NCBI GenBank assembly: GCA_020638195.1
Contig: JACKJC010000005.1
Span: 248,001-312,000, forward strand
Source: Methylobacteriaceae bacterium
Lineage (GTDB): Bacteria; Pseudomonadota; Alphaproteobacteria; Rhizobiales; Beijerinckiaceae
Direction: 5' to 3'
DNA length: 64,000 bases
Below the pieces are notes generated by a model, which saw only the letters and a list, made by a program, of their open reading frames with translations, was not told where the DNA came from and did not search any database. Positions within the stretch are counted from its first letter, which is position 1. The number at the start of each line of letters is the position of its first letter. Both the position numbers and the translations under genes were made by a program. Shown here piece by piece: positions 8,742 to 18,030 of the stretch.

Positions 8742-8865
8742 CGACGCAAAGTGTCCGGCCATCCACTTTCGCGTCTCGTGCGCTAGATGAGATGTGAAGC
8801 GGATCGGCCGGCCGGATAGCGGCTGCTGTCCGGCTGCCGTGTTCGCGCTTGAGGGAGCTGCGAAC

Positions 8866-9690
8866 ATGTCGACTTTTCATGTCTACGCGCGCGGCGAAGA
8901 CGCGCGCGCCATCCCTTATCTGCGAAGCATCGACGTATCGGACGTGCGCCGCGCGATCGCCGAAGGGTGGCGGGATTTTCTGAGCATGCGCTCGGATCTC
9001 GCGGTCGTCGGGATCATCTACCCCTTGCTCGGGCTGGCGCTCGCGCTCTGGTCGTCGGGCTTCAACGTGCTCTACCTCGCCTATCCCATGATGGCGGGTT
9101 TCGCGCTCATCGGCCCCATCGTCGCAATCGGCCTCTATGAGATAAGCCGACGTCGTGAGGCTGGCGAGAAGGTCCGCGCGCGCGACGCTCTGCGCGTGCT
9201 GCATTCGCCGGCGCTCGCCTCGATCGTGGCGCTTGGCGTGGCGCTCGCGCTGGTCTTCGTCGCCTGGCTGGCGAGCGCGCAGGCGCTCTACGTCTGGTTG
9301 ATCGGCTCGCGTGCGCCGGCCTCGCTGACGCAGATGATCGCGGACATCGCGAATTCCGGTCGCGGATGGGAGCTGGCGCTGCTTGGAAACGGCCTGGGCT
9401 TCGTCTTCGCCGCGATCGTCTATTGCACGACCGCTATCGCCTTCCCCCTGCTGCTCGATCGCGATGTCGGCATTGTCGAGGCGGCACAAGCCTCGTGGCA
9501 GGCGGTACTGCAAAATCCCGTGGCGATGACGTTCTGGGCGCTTGCGATCGCGGTCGCTCTCGCGTTCGGTTTCCTGACGATGTTCATCGGGCTCGCCATC
9601 GTGATGCCGGTGCTTGGCCATGCGACATGGCGCATCTATCGCGCATTGGTCCCGAGAAACGCGCGAACTGGCAACGGCGTCAGCGCTTGA
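8866..9690 (+). CDS. DUF2189 family integral membrane protein
   Basis: A 274-residue polytopic membrane protein of the DUF2189 type. A soluble N-terminus (IPYLRSIDVSDVRRAIAEGW) is followed by about six hydrophobic segments, including VVGIIYPLLGLALALW, AGFALIGPIVAIGLYEISRR and VIVFAAIVY-type helices. The motif GPIVAIGLYEISRRREAGE is typical of the family, whose function is unknown and sometimes linked to cytochrome oxidase neighbourhoods. The ATG follows GAGGGAG. Its 3' end overlaps the convergent glutathione transferase by 11 bp. Confidence 0.85.
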   Translation: MSTFHVYARGEDARAIPYLRSIDVSDVRRAIAEGWRDFLSMRSDLAVVGIIYPLLGLALALWSSGFNVLYLAYPMMAGFALIGPIVAIGLYEISRRREAGEKVRARDALRVLHSPALASIVALGVALALVFVAWLASAQALYVWLIGSRAPASLTQMIADIANSGRGWELALLGNGLGFVFAAIVYCTTAIAFPLLLDRDVGIVEAAQASWQAVLQNPVAMTFWALAIAVALAFGFLTMFIGLAIVMPVLGHATWRIYRALVPRNARTGNGVSA

Positions 9691-10384
9691 TCACCGAGGA
9701 ATCCTGTCCGAACAGCAGGCTTTTCTCGGCGTCGCTCAACTCCTCCGGCCGGCGCATCTGGATGCTCTTACCGGCCTCGTAGGCGCGCTGCGTGCCGGGC
9801 CGCGCCTTGATGGTTTCGAACCAGCGTTTGAGGTTCGGGAAATCGTCGAGGGTCTGGCTCTGGCGCTTGTGCGGCACGATCCAGGGATAGGACGCCATGT
9901 CGGCGATCGAATAATCGCCGACGAGAAATTCATGATCGGCGAGGCGCTTGTCGAGCACGCCGTAGAGCCGGTTTGTTTCCTTGACGTAGCGATTGATCGC
10001 ATAGGGAATCTGCTCGGGCGCATAAAGCGCGAAATGGTGGTTCTGGCCGGCCATCGGACCGAGTCCGCCGACCTGCCAGAACAGCCATTCGAGCGTCTGC
10101 ACGCGCCTGCGCGCATCAGCGGAAAGGAACCGTCCCGTCTTCTCGGCGAGATAGACGAGGATTGCGCCGGATTCGAACACCGACACGCGCGCGCCGCCGT
10201 CGGCCGGCATATGGTCGACGATCGCCGGCATGCGGTTGTTGGGCGAAAGCTTCAGGAAGTCGGGCTTGAACTGATCGCCTTCGACGATGTTGACGGGCCG
10301 GATCGTGTAGGCGAGGCCCGCCTCTTCCAGAAACATCGTGATCTTGTGGCCGTTCGGGGTCGGCCAGTAGTGCAGGTCGATCAT
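9680..10384 (-). CDS. Glutathione S-transferase family protein (YfcG/nu-class-like)
   Basis: A 234-residue two-domain glutathione transferase. The thioredoxin-like N-domain begins MIDLHYWPTPNGHKITMFLE, where TPNGxK is the glutathione-site start of the YfcG/Ure2p-like (nu) class. FLKLSPNNRMPAIVD carries the cis-proline, and VFESGAILVYLAEK the gamma-glutamyl-binding Glu-Ser. The helical C-domain contains YSIADMASYPWI. Such enzymes have disulfide-bond reductase activity with glutathione. The start is the ATG at 10384, directly at MIDLHYW. Confidence 0.9.
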   Translation of the reverse strand: MIDLHYWPTPNGHKITMFLEEAGLAYTIRPVNIVEGDQFKPDFLKLSPNNRMPAIVDHMPADGGARVSVFESGAILVYLAEKTGRFLSADARRRVQTLEWLFWQVGGLGPMAGQNHHFALYAPEQIPYAINRYVKETNRLYGVLDKRLADHEFLVGDYSIADMASYPWIVPHKRQSQTLDDFPNLKRWFETIKARPGTQRAYEAGKSIQMRRPEELSDAEKSLLFGQDSSVIKR

Positions 10385-10463
10385 GAAACATATCCGCCGG
10401 GCGAGATGGCTCGTCCGGCAGTTTCCTAACTTGACGCGACGCGCGCAAGGTGAGCGCGGGAAA

Positions 10464-11120
10464 TCACCAGCCCGAGGTGAACAGGCCCGGACGGTTGTAC
10501 CGGACGCCGTGGCTGTATCCGGCTCCGATGCTGAGGCCAACGTTGACGCCGAGGCCGCCGCCCGAGGCGTAGCCGTCGGCGCAAGGCACTTCCTGCGTCA
10601 CGCCGTTGATCGTGCACGAGCAGGTCTTGGTCACTCGGTTGTAGACGGTCGTCGGCACGTAGGACGTGCTCTGGACCGTGCGATACGTCGTCACCGGTAC
10701 GACATGCGTGCGCGTGACGGGCTGCATGACCGTGCGCGGCACCAGATAGGTGCGCGACCAGGTCTGCGCCGGCTGCGCATAGCCGTAGCTCGGCGCGGCA
10801 TAGCCGTAATCGGCGGCAGGCGCCGCATAGCCGTAGCCGTAAGTGGCGCCCGCAATCGCCGCGCCGGCAGCATAGCCGAGGCCGCGACGGTGGTGGCGCC
10901 AGCCGTGACGGGCATGACGATAGCCGCCGCCCCAGGCGCGCTGCCCGAAGGCCGGGCGGGCGAAGCCGCGATGGGCGAAGCCCTGGTGATGGAAGGCCGG
11001 ACCGCCGCGCATGGCGGGGCCGCGGTACCCGCCGCGATTGCCTGCTTCGGCCGCCGAAGACGCGATGAGCGCGGCGCACGCGGTGGCCGCCGCGAGACTG
11101 AGGATCGAAATGGAACGCAT
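10464..11120 (-). CDS. Secreted Gly/Tyr/His-rich hypothetical protein
   Basis: A 218-residue exported protein. The first 28 residues (MRSISILSLAAATACAALIA, then SSAAEA) form a Sec signal peptide. The mature part is rich in Gly, Tyr, His and Arg, with GYGYAAPAADYGYAAPSYGY repeats (about 105-125). It ends in a more ordered domain containing TCSCTINGVTQEVPC, whose cysteines could form disulfides. An AGGAG site precedes the ATG. Composition and signal suggest a periplasmic or cell-surface protein; the family is not recognised. Confidence 0.75.
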   Translation of the reverse strand: MRSISILSLAAATACAALIASSAAEAGNRGGYRGPAMRGGPAFHHQGFAHRGFARPAFGQRAWGGGYRHARHGWRHHRRGLGYAAGAAIAGATYGYGYAAPAADYGYAAPSYGYAQPAQTWSRTYLVPRTVMQPVTRTHVVPVTTYRTVQSTSYVPTTVYNRVTKTCSCTINGVTQEVPCADGYASGGGLGVNVGLSIGAGYSHGVRYNRPGLFTSGW

Positions 11121-11276
11121 ACAAAACTCCTGTCTCGTTTCGCGCCGGTCACGAACCGAAACGGCGCATTCTGAACGACGGCTGGCGTCGTTGCGTTCAG
11201 GCGAGCAAGGAGCAATCCATTGCGGGATGGGCGGATGGACGCCCGGCGCCAATGGCGAAGCTAAAGAAAATCGTGG

Positions 11277-12776
11277 TTAACCGTCGACCCAGTCGAGCGA
11301 GCGCGAAACAGCCTTGTTCCAGGAAGAAAACAGCTTCTCGCGTCGCTCTTGATCCATCGCGGGCCGCCAGGTCCTGTCGGCGCGCCAGTTGGCGACGATA
11401 TCGTCGGTCGAGGTCCAGTAGCCCGTCGCAAGTCCCGCCGCATAGGCGGCGCCCAGCGCCGTCGTCTCGATCACCTTGGGGCGCACGACCGGCGCGTTCA
11501 GCATGTCGGCCTGGAACTGCATCAGCAATTCGTTGACGACCATGCCGCCATCGACGCGCAATTCAGAGATCGCGACGCCGGAATCCGCGACCATCGCATC
11601 CAGAACCTCGCGGGTCTGATAGGCTGTCGCCTCGAGCGCGGCGCGGGCGATATGGCTCTTGTTGGCGTAGCGCGTGAGGCCGGCGATCACGCCGCGCGCG
11701 GATTCCTTCCAGTGTGGCGCGTAGAGACCCGAGAAGGCCGGCACGAAATAGACGTCGCCATTGTCCTCGACGCTTCGCGCAAGCGCCTCGATCTCAGAGG
11801 CGTGCTGCACGATCCCGAGATTGTCGCGCAGCCATTGCACCAGCGCGCCGGCGATTGCGATCGATCCTTCGAGCGCATAGACGCCGGGCTTGTCGCCCAA
11901 CTTGTAGCCGAGCGTCGTCAACAGCCCGCAAGTCGACGGGAAGGGCTTTTCGCCCGTGTTCATCAACATGAAACAGCCGGTGCCGTAGGTATTCTTCGCC
12001 TGTCCAGGAGCGAGACAGGCCTGCCCGAACAGCGCGGCCTGTTGGTCGCCGAGTATGCCGGCAAGCGGGACGCTGTCCAGCGCGCCCCCGCAGACGCCAT
12101 AGACCTCGCTCGAGGATCGTATCCGCGGCAGGCAGGCGCGCGGAATGTCGAACAGCGCGAGAATGTCGGCGTCCCAGTCGAGCGTCGCCAGATTCATCAA
12201 TTGCGTGCGCGAGGCGTTGGTGACGTCGGTTATGTGCAATCCGCCGTCCGGCCCTCCCGTGAGATTCCAGGCGAGCCACGTATCGATATTGCCGAACAGC
12301 AGATCGCCGCGCGCCGCCTTTTCTCGCGCTCCCGCGACAGTGTCGAGCAGCCACCGCAGCTTCAGGCCGGAAAAATAGGTGGTCAGCGGCAGGCCGGTCT
12401 TTTCGCGCAGGCGATCCTTGCCGCCGTCGCGCTCGAAGGCCGCAACCAGCCCATTCGTGCGCGTATCCATCCACACCAGCGCATTGTGAACCGGCGCGCC
12501 CGTCAGCCGGTCCCACAGCAGCGTCGTCTCGCGCTGATTGGTGATCCCGACGGCAATGAGATCGCTTCTCGAAAGCCCGGCCTTCGCCAGCGCGCCGGCA
12601 ATCACCTCCTGCGTGTTGCGCCAGATTTCGGCGGCGTCGTGTTCGACCCAGCCCGGCCGCGGATAGATCTGCGCATGTTCCTTCTGATCGACCGCGACGA
12701 TGTCGCCGCGCCGATCGAACACGATGAAGCGCGAACTCGTCGTGCCCTGGTCGATCGCGCCGACATATTTCGTCAT
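11277..12776 (-). CDS. glpK: Glycerol kinase
   Basis: A 499-residue FGGY-family sugar kinase that phosphorylates glycerol to sn-glycerol 3-phosphate with ATP. The N-terminal YVGAIDQGTTSSRFIVFD is the first phosphate loop, ITNQRETTLLWD and WMDTRT are glycerol-site segments, and KNTYGTGCFMLMNTG and VDGGMVVNELLMQFQADML are family signatures. The length matches the family. Its ATG overlaps the glpD stop (ATGA), so the two are translationally coupled. No glpF or glpR is visible beside it. Confidence 0.97.
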   Translation of the reverse strand: MTKYVGAIDQGTTSSRFIVFDRRGDIVAVDQKEHAQIYPRPGWVEHDAAEIWRNTQEVIAGALAKAGLSRSDLIAVGITNQRETTLLWDRLTGAPVHNALVWMDTRTNGLVAAFERDGGKDRLREKTGLPLTTYFSGLKLRWLLDTVAGAREKAARGDLLFGNIDTWLAWNLTGGPDGGLHITDVTNASRTQLMNLATLDWDADILALFDIPRACLPRIRSSSEVYGVCGGALDSVPLAGILGDQQAALFGQACLAPGQAKNTYGTGCFMLMNTGEKPFPSTCGLLTTLGYKLGDKPGVYALEGSIAIAGALVQWLRDNLGIVQHASEIEALARSVEDNGDVYFVPAFSGLYAPHWKESARGVIAGLTRYANKSHIARAALEATAYQTREVLDAMVADSGVAISELRVDGGMVVNELLMQFQADMLNAPVVRPKVIETTALGAAYAAGLATGYWTSTDDIVANWRADRTWRPAMDQERREKLFSSWNKAVSRSLDWVDG

Positions 12777-14284
12777 GATGTCCTCGTCTCCGCTCGTACG
12801 GCGCTCAGGTAGGACTCGATCTGCGCTGTGAAATCGGCCGCGCCATGCAGGCCGAGCTTGGTGCGCCGCCACAGAATGTCTTCGGCCGTCATGGCCCATT
12901 CGCGGGCGACGAGATAGTCGATTTCTGCGGCGGTCAGGCCTGCGCCGAAATCGCGGCCGAGATCGTCGAGCGCGCGCGCCTCGCCCAGCAGATCGAGCGC
13001 GCGCGTGCCGTAGGCGCGCGCGAGCCTGCGCGCCAGCGGTTCGGGCAGGAAGGGCTTGCGCTGCATCAGGTCGCGCGTGAAGGCGACGAGATCGCCGCCC
13101 TCGAATTCGCCGCCGGGCAGGGGCGCGAATTCCGTCCATGGCTTGCCGCGCACGCCGATCCTGCCGGCGATCTTGTCGAGGATCGCCTCGGCCAGGCGTC
13201 GATAGGTCGTGATCTTGCCGCCGAAGATGCTGAGCAGCGGCGCGCCCTCGAATGTCTCGTCGTGCAGCACGTAGTCGCGGGTCGCTTCCTGCGCGGCGCT
13301 CGCATGATCGTCGTAGAGCGGTCGCACGCCGGAATAGGCCCAAACGACATCGTCAGGCGTGATCTCGTGGCGGAAATAATCGTTGGCCGCCGCGCAGAGA
13401 TACGCGGTTTCTTCCGCCGTGATCGCGACCTTGGAGGGATCGCCGGAATAGTCGCGGTCCGTCGTACCGATCAGCGTGAAATCGTCTTCATAGGGGATGG
13501 CGAAGACGATGCGCCCGTCTGGGTTCTGGAAGATGTAGCAGCGGTCGTGCTCGTAGAGGCGCGGCACGACGATGTGGCTGCCCTGCACGAGCCGCACGTG
13601 ATGCGGCGCCTTGTGCGCGAGCGGACCTTGCAGCACCCGATCCACCCAAGGACCCGCGGCATTGACGACAAGGCGTGCAAGGACCTCGCTCTCCGCGCCC
13701 GACGGCGCGTCGCGCATGCGCACGCGCCACAGGCCGCTCTCGCTCACTACGGCGACGACCTCGCAGCGCGTCCGCACGATGGCGCCGCGATCGGCGGCGT
13801 CGCGCGCGTTGAGGACGACGAGACGCGCGTCGTCCACCCAGCAATCGCTATATTCGAATCCCTTGGAGAAAAGCGGCTTCAGGGGAGCGCCCGCCGCCCC
13901 GGTCTGCAGGTCGACGGTCGCGGTCGGCGGCAGTTTCTCGCGCCCGCCGAGATGGTCGTAGATGAACAGACCCGTTCGCAGCATCCAGGCCGGACGTAGC
14001 CCCTTGGCGTAAGGCAGGACGAAGCGCAGGGGATGAACGATATGCGGCGCATTGCGCCAGACGATCTCCCGCTCGGTGAGCGCTTCGCGAACCAGCCGGA
14101 ACTCATAATATTCGAGATAGCGCAGGCCGCCATGAATGAGCTTCGTCGCCTTGGACGACGTGCCGGACGCCAGATCGTCCATCTCGGCCAGCATGACGGA
14201 ATAGCCGCGCCCGACTGCATCGCGCGCGATGCCGCAGCCGTTGACCCCGCCGCCGATGACGAAAACATCGAACGGCTCGCTCAT
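12773..14284 (-). CDS. glpD: Aerobic glycerol-3-phosphate dehydrogenase
   Basis: A 503-residue FAD-dependent, membrane-associated dehydrogenase that oxidises sn-glycerol 3-phosphate to dihydroxyacetone phosphate and passes electrons to quinone. The N-terminal FVIGGGVNGCGIARDAVGRG is the FAD dinucleotide fold, and SGTSSKATKLIHGGLRYLE is the GlpD signature. IGTTDRDY and FGGKITTYRRLAE are also conserved. It is the first gene of a two-gene unit and overlaps glpK by four bases, consistent with glycerol catabolism. Confidence 0.97.
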   Translation of the reverse strand: MSEPFDVFVIGGGVNGCGIARDAVGRGYSVMLAEMDDLASGTSSKATKLIHGGLRYLEYYEFRLVREALTEREIVWRNAPHIVHPLRFVLPYAKGLRPAWMLRTGLFIYDHLGGREKLPPTATVDLQTGAAGAPLKPLFSKGFEYSDCWVDDARLVVLNARDAADRGAIVRTRCEVVAVVSESGLWRVRMRDAPSGAESEVLARLVVNAAGPWVDRVLQGPLAHKAPHHVRLVQGSHIVVPRLYEHDRCYIFQNPDGRIVFAIPYEDDFTLIGTTDRDYSGDPSKVAITAEETAYLCAAANDYFRHEITPDDVVWAYSGVRPLYDDHASAAQEATRDYVLHDETFEGAPLLSIFGGKITTYRRLAEAILDKIAGRIGVRGKPWTEFAPLPGGEFEGGDLVAFTRDLMQRKPFLPEPLARRLARAYGTRALDLLGEARALDDLGRDFGAGLTAAEIDYLVAREWAMTAEDILWRRTKLGLHGAADFTAQIESYLSAVRAETRTS

Positions 14285-14374
14285 TCGGGCTTCCAGAATT
14301 GATGTCTCAAGACGCGTCCTCGCCGTTCGGCGCTAAACTATCGTCTTGGGCAGCAAGCGCAAATGCGGTCGCTT

Positions 14375-14833
14375 TCAGGCCGCGCAGGCATGCCGCGTTT
14401 CCACCAGCGTGGCCGAAGCCTCGATCAGTACGCGTCCGCAGTGGCGTGTATCGTTCGGCGAGGCGCGAAACCGCGCCGCCATTACATCCACAAGTTCGTC
14501 GAGCACGAGCCGGTCGATCGCGTCGACTGCCTCCGAACCCATCCGGCAGGTGCGCGCCATGCGCAGCAGGTCGCGCCGCGCCTCGGCGGCCCGTCTCTTG
14601 TCGCCGCTGATGATGAGCCGCCACACGCGCGCATGCTGCCGCGTCATAGGTCGGCTCAAATCCATATTTCCGCCGAAGCAGGAATCGTAAGCCTCGAAAA
14701 GGCAATCGCCGACAACCGGGTCGCTCCAGTCGAGAATATCCAGTCTCATATCGTTCGTGTCGTCCAGACGCATGCCGATCTCCGCGCCAAGTCGAATCGT
14801 CGTAACGAACGCCAACTCCGGGGATGATCTCAT
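14375..14833 (-). CDS. Hypothetical protein
   Basis: A 152-residue cytoplasmic protein with balanced charged composition (RLDILDWSDPVVGDCLFEAY; then DKRRAAEARRDLLRMARTCR; DELVDVMAARFR). It is mostly alpha-helical, with no signal peptide or membrane segment. The C-terminal helices loosely resemble four-helix sensory domains, but no family is recognised. The start is uncertain: an in-frame GTG at 14881 would add 16 residues, and neither start has a convincing ribosome-binding site. Confidence 0.55.
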   Translation of the reverse strand: MRSSPELAFVTTIRLGAEIGMRLDDTNDMRLDILDWSDPVVGDCLFEAYDSCFGGNMDLSRPMTRQHARVWRLIISGDKRRAAEARRDLLRMARTCRMGSEAVDAIDRLVLDELVDVMAARFRASPNDTRHCGRVLIEASATLVETRHACAA

Positions 14834-14954
14834 TTTCGACACGTTTCGCAATGGCGTTCCGGCGTTCACGTTTTCGATCACTTAATCGATCACATGGGCG
14901 TGAGCGCGGCTGAAGGCTCTGGCCCGTCCCGCCGCATCGCGGCAAAACAGGCGC

Positions 14955-16739
14955 ATGAATTCTCGTCCCGCCTTCCCCCTCGTTCTCACCGGTCCTGTCA
15001 TCGTCTTCGGCGGTCCCTATTCGAACCTCCATGCGCTGGATGCTCTGCTCGATGAAGCGCGACGCCTGGGCGTTTCGCCCGCGAACATGATCTCGACCGG
15101 CGATCTCGTCGCCTATTGCGCCGACCCGCGTGGCGTCGTCGACCGCTTTCGCGAGACCGGCATAAAGTTCATTCGCGGCAATTGCGAAGACCAGATCGCG
15201 GGCGGCGCCGCCGATTGCGGCTGCGGTTTCGCGCCCGGCGGCGAATGCGACCGGCTGTCGGCGGACTGGTTCGCGCATGCGATGCGCGAGCTCGACGACG
15301 AGCGTCGCGCGTTTCTCGGCAGCGCGCCGGAACGGCTCGACCTCGTCGTCAACGGCTTGCGCATCGCCGTCGTTCATGGCGCGGCGACGCAGCAGAACCG
15401 CTTCGTCTTCGCCTCCACGCCCGCGCGCGTGAAGGCGCGCGATCTCGAATTGCTCGACGTCGACGCGATCTTCGCCGGTCACAGTGGACTGCCGTTCAGC
15501 GAAACGATCGACGGTCGCCTCTGGCACAATCCCGGCGCGCTCGGCATGCCCGCCAATGAAGGCGATCCACGGGTGTGGTACAGCCTCGTCGCGGCCGGCG
15601 CGGAACCGGGGACGCTGTCGATCGAGCATCGTGCGCTCCCCTACGATCACGCCGCCGCTGCAGCGGCCATGGCGCGCGCCGGCCTTCCCGCCGAATACGC
15701 GCGCACGCTGGTCGACGGCCTCTGGTCCAATTGCGATTCGCTCGCCGCGCCGGAGGCGGCGATGCAGGGCTCGAAGATGGCGCCGGCCCGGCTCGCATTT
15801 TCTCGCCATGCCGATCTGCGCTGGCCGATCGTCGACCGATCTGACGAGGTCCAGGATGATGGCGCGCCGGCGAGCGTCGACTTCGTCGGGCTCGAAACGC
15901 TGTGGATCAACACCGGCTCGCTCTGCAATCTCGCCTGCGCCGCCTGCTTCATGGAATCGACGCCGCGCAACGACGCGCTCGCCTATATCTCGGCTGCCGA
16001 GGTCGCCGGCCTGCTCGACGAGATCGCGCGCGAAAACCTGGGGACGCGGACGATCGGCTTCACCGGCGGGGAGCCCTTCCTCAACGGCGAGCTGCCCGCC
16101 ATGTTGCAAGACGCGCTCGCGCGCGGGCACGAGGCGCTGGTCCTGACCAATGCGATGAAGCCAATGCGCCGTCATCGGGAGGCGCTTCTGAAGCTGCGTG
16201 ACGGCTACGGCGAGCGACTCGCGCTGCGTGTGTCGCTCGATCACTACACGTGCGATCTGCATGAGCTCGAGCGCGGCGCGAACAGTTTCGCCCCGACGCT
16301 TGAGGGGCTTGCATGGCTGGCGCGCGAAAAATTCGCGGTAACGATCGCCGGCCGTCTCTATTCCGGCGAACCCGAGGCGATCGTCCGCGCCGGCTATGCG
16401 CGGCTTTTCGCCGAGATCGGTCTTGCGCTCGACGCATTCGACCCTGACCAACTGACGCTTTTTCCCGAAATGGACGCGAGCGCCGGTCGTAGCCGCGTGA
16501 CGCCGGCTATGCTGGCGAATGCCAACAAATCCGGGCGAGACCTGATGTGCGCCGGCGCGCGTATGGCGATCAAGCGTAAGGGCGCGTCTGGCCCGGCCAT
16601 CGTCGCCTGCACGCTGCTGCCCTACGAAAAGGACTTCGAACTCGGCCCGACGCTGGCTGATGCGCGCGGCGCCGTGTCCCTGACCCATGCCCATTGCGCG
16701 ACCTTCTGCGTCCTGGGCGGCGCCGATTGCGCGGCCTGA
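14955..16739 (+). CDS. Fused metallophosphoesterase-like domain and radical SAM protein
   Basis: A 594-residue fusion. Residues about 13-230 follow the calcineurin-like phosphoesterase order: motif I region GGPYSN (19-24), TGD (48-50), RGNCE (74-78), VVHGA (139-143), GHSG (175-178) and NPGALGMP. However, the usual D-x-H of motif I is G-x-Y, and the final GHxH is GHSG, so several metal ligands are absent. Residues about 312-560 are a radical SAM domain: Cys324, Cys328 and Cys331 in CNLACAAC (CxxxCxxC), and GGEP (371-374), which binds the SAM amino group. A short cysteine-rich insert (CGCGFAPGGEC, 88-98) lies in the first domain. The substrate is unknown. Confidence 0.85.
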   Translation: MNSRPAFPLVLTGPVIVFGGPYSNLHALDALLDEARRLGVSPANMISTGDLVAYCADPRGVVDRFRETGIKFIRGNCEDQIAGGAADCGCGFAPGGECDRLSADWFAHAMRELDDERRAFLGSAPERLDLVVNGLRIAVVHGAATQQNRFVFASTPARVKARDLELLDVDAIFAGHSGLPFSETIDGRLWHNPGALGMPANEGDPRVWYSLVAAGAEPGTLSIEHRALPYDHAAAAAAMARAGLPAEYARTLVDGLWSNCDSLAAPEAAMQGSKMAPARLAFSRHADLRWPIVDRSDEVQDDGAPASVDFVGLETLWINTGSLCNLACAACFMESTPRNDALAYISAAEVAGLLDEIARENLGTRTIGFTGGEPFLNGELPAMLQDALARGHEALVLTNAMKPMRRHREALLKLRDGYGERLALRVSLDHYTCDLHELERGANSFAPTLEGLAWLAREKFAVTIAGRLYSGEPEAIVRAGYARLFAEIGLALDAFDPDQLTLFPEMDASAGRSRVTPAMLANANKSGRDLMCAGARMAIKRKGASGPAIVACTLLPYEKDFELGPTLADARGAVSLTHAHCATFCVLGGADCAA

Positions 16740-16820
16740 GCCGGGCTTGCGCCCTCCGCGCCGGCGTCCGAAACTACGGCGGTCGCCGGGACCGAGGCCG
16801 GCGGGGTGGGGAGCTGGCGT

Positions 16821-16946
16821 GTGCGTGCGTTTGTGTTGATTGCCGCGGCTTTGGCCTTGGGGCTGATGTCCGGCGGCTGCGATCGGTGTGGCGACCCCGT
16901 GAAGATCAACTTTCCGGGCGTAAACGCCTGCAGCGACGCGAAGTGA
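16821..16946 (+). CDS. Tiny lipoprotein
   Basis: A 41-residue predicted lipoprotein. A basic start (VRAF) is followed by a hydrophobic stretch (VLIAAALALGLM), then a lipobox-like SGGC and a short mature part, CDRCGDPVKINFPGVNACSD, with three cysteines. Small CDxCG lipoproteins of this type occur in alphaproteobacteria. The chosen GTG at 16821 lies about seven bases after GGGGAG; an in-frame GTG at 16806 would give 46 residues. It probably anchors in the inner or outer membrane. The function is unknown. Confidence 0.6.
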   Translation: MRAFVLIAAALALGLMSGGCDRCGDPVKINFPGVNACSDAK

Positions 16947-17148
16947 GCAGGATTTCGCAAGTGTCGGCCTTCGGGGCAGGTCTGCATGCCGATGGGGCCT
17001 TGGATCAGGCGCGCCATCGGAAGCATTCGCACCACGGTCGCGCAAGCCGCCCGAGGGCGACAGGACCAGACACAGGGCTATACGAAGTCGCCTGAGGGCG
17101 GCAGGACCAAACAAGTCGCCTGACCGGCGCTTCAGGGAGTTGAACAGA

Positions 17149-17940
17149 ATGCTCGCAATGGAACCGTCGGCGTCGAAGGAAATCGCGACGCCGCGCCTCG
17201 CGTCGACCGTGCTGCTCGTGCGCGACAGCGCCGAGGGCATGGAAGTCTTCATGGTGGTGCGCCACCACCAGATCGATTTCGCCTCCGGCGCGCTCGTCTT
17301 TCCCGGCGGCAGCATCGACAAGGACGATTTCGCCATCGCCGCCGATCATGCGTGCTGCGGCGGCGATCACGGCCTGGATGACAAGGCGCGCGCCTTCCGC
17401 GTCGCGGCGGTCCGCGAGACCTTTGAGGAATGCGGCGTGCTGCTGGCTCGCCCGCGCGGCTCGCAGGCGCTCGTCTCCGGCGCGCGCGTCGAGGAGATCA
17501 CGAAGAAGGCCGCCGGCAAGACTTTTGGCGAGATGATCGCCGCGGAGAACCTGGAGCTGGCGCTCGACCAGCTCACCCCCTTCGCGCACTGGATCACGCC
17601 GACGCCGCTGCCCAAGCGCTTCGATACGCATTTCTTCATCGCGGCCGCGCCGCAGGATCAACTGGCCGTGCACGACGGGTCGGAATCGGTCGATTCCATC
17701 TGGATCAATCCGGCGCGCGCGCTGGCCGACGCCAAGACGGGCAAATACACGATCATCTTCGCCACGCGCCTGAATGTGGAAATGCTCGGGCGCCAGAATG
17801 ACGCCGCCTCGGCGATCGAGGCGGCGCGGGTGCGAAAAATCGTCACCGTGCAGCCCGAAGTGCTGCGTCGTGACGATAAGGGCGTGAAACTGAAGATACC
17901 GCTGGAAGCGGATTACGGCGGGGACGTATTCGAGTCGTAA
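17149..17940 (+). CDS. Nudix hydrolase (NUDT7/NUDT19-like)
   Basis: A 263-residue Nudix hydrolase. It has VFPGGSIDKDD and, after an insertion, RVAAVRETFEECGVLL, which supplies the REx-x-EE-x-G core of the Nudix box and its metal-binding glutamates. The insertion between the glycine and the RE motif, and the FAHWITPTPLPKRFDTHFF segment, are typical of the CoA-pyrophosphatase-like NUDT7/19 group. It would hydrolyse a nucleoside diphosphate linked to another group, possibly CoA derivatives. ATG at 17149 follows GGGAG at a suitable distance. An intrinsic terminator follows the stop. Confidence 0.88.
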   Translation: MLAMEPSASKEIATPRLASTVLLVRDSAEGMEVFMVVRHHQIDFASGALVFPGGSIDKDDFAIAADHACCGGDHGLDDKARAFRVAAVRETFEECGVLLARPRGSQALVSGARVEEITKKAAGKTFGEMIAAENLELALDQLTPFAHWITPTPLPKRFDTHFFIAAAPQDQLAVHDGSESVDSIWINPARALADAKTGKYTIIFATRLNVEMLGRQNDAASAIEAARVRKIVTVQPEVLRRDDKGVKLKIPLEADYGGDVFES

Positions 17941-17980
17941 GCCGGCTTCCATGCGCAGCGACGCCGCGCATGGAATTGCC

Positions 17981-18029
17981 CCGGGACCTCCGGCCGGCTG
18001 TCGGCCAGGGGCCGGCGGTCCCGGCTTTT
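17981..18029 (+). terminator. Intrinsic terminator after the Nudix gene
   Basis: Arms of 15 bp with a single mismatch (left arm begins CCGGGACC, right arm ends GGTCCCGG) enclose a 13-base loop and are followed by CTTTTC on the plus strand. It lies between the convergent Nudix and universal-stress genes. Confidence 0.7.
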
Positions 18030-18030
18030 C

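Noticed and set aside
14307..17336. A minus-strand open frame of about 1000 codons across the radical SAM fusion and its neighbours
   Set aside because: It is antisense to a gene with clear radical SAM motifs, has an Arg/Gly-rich low-information translation and no recognisable family.
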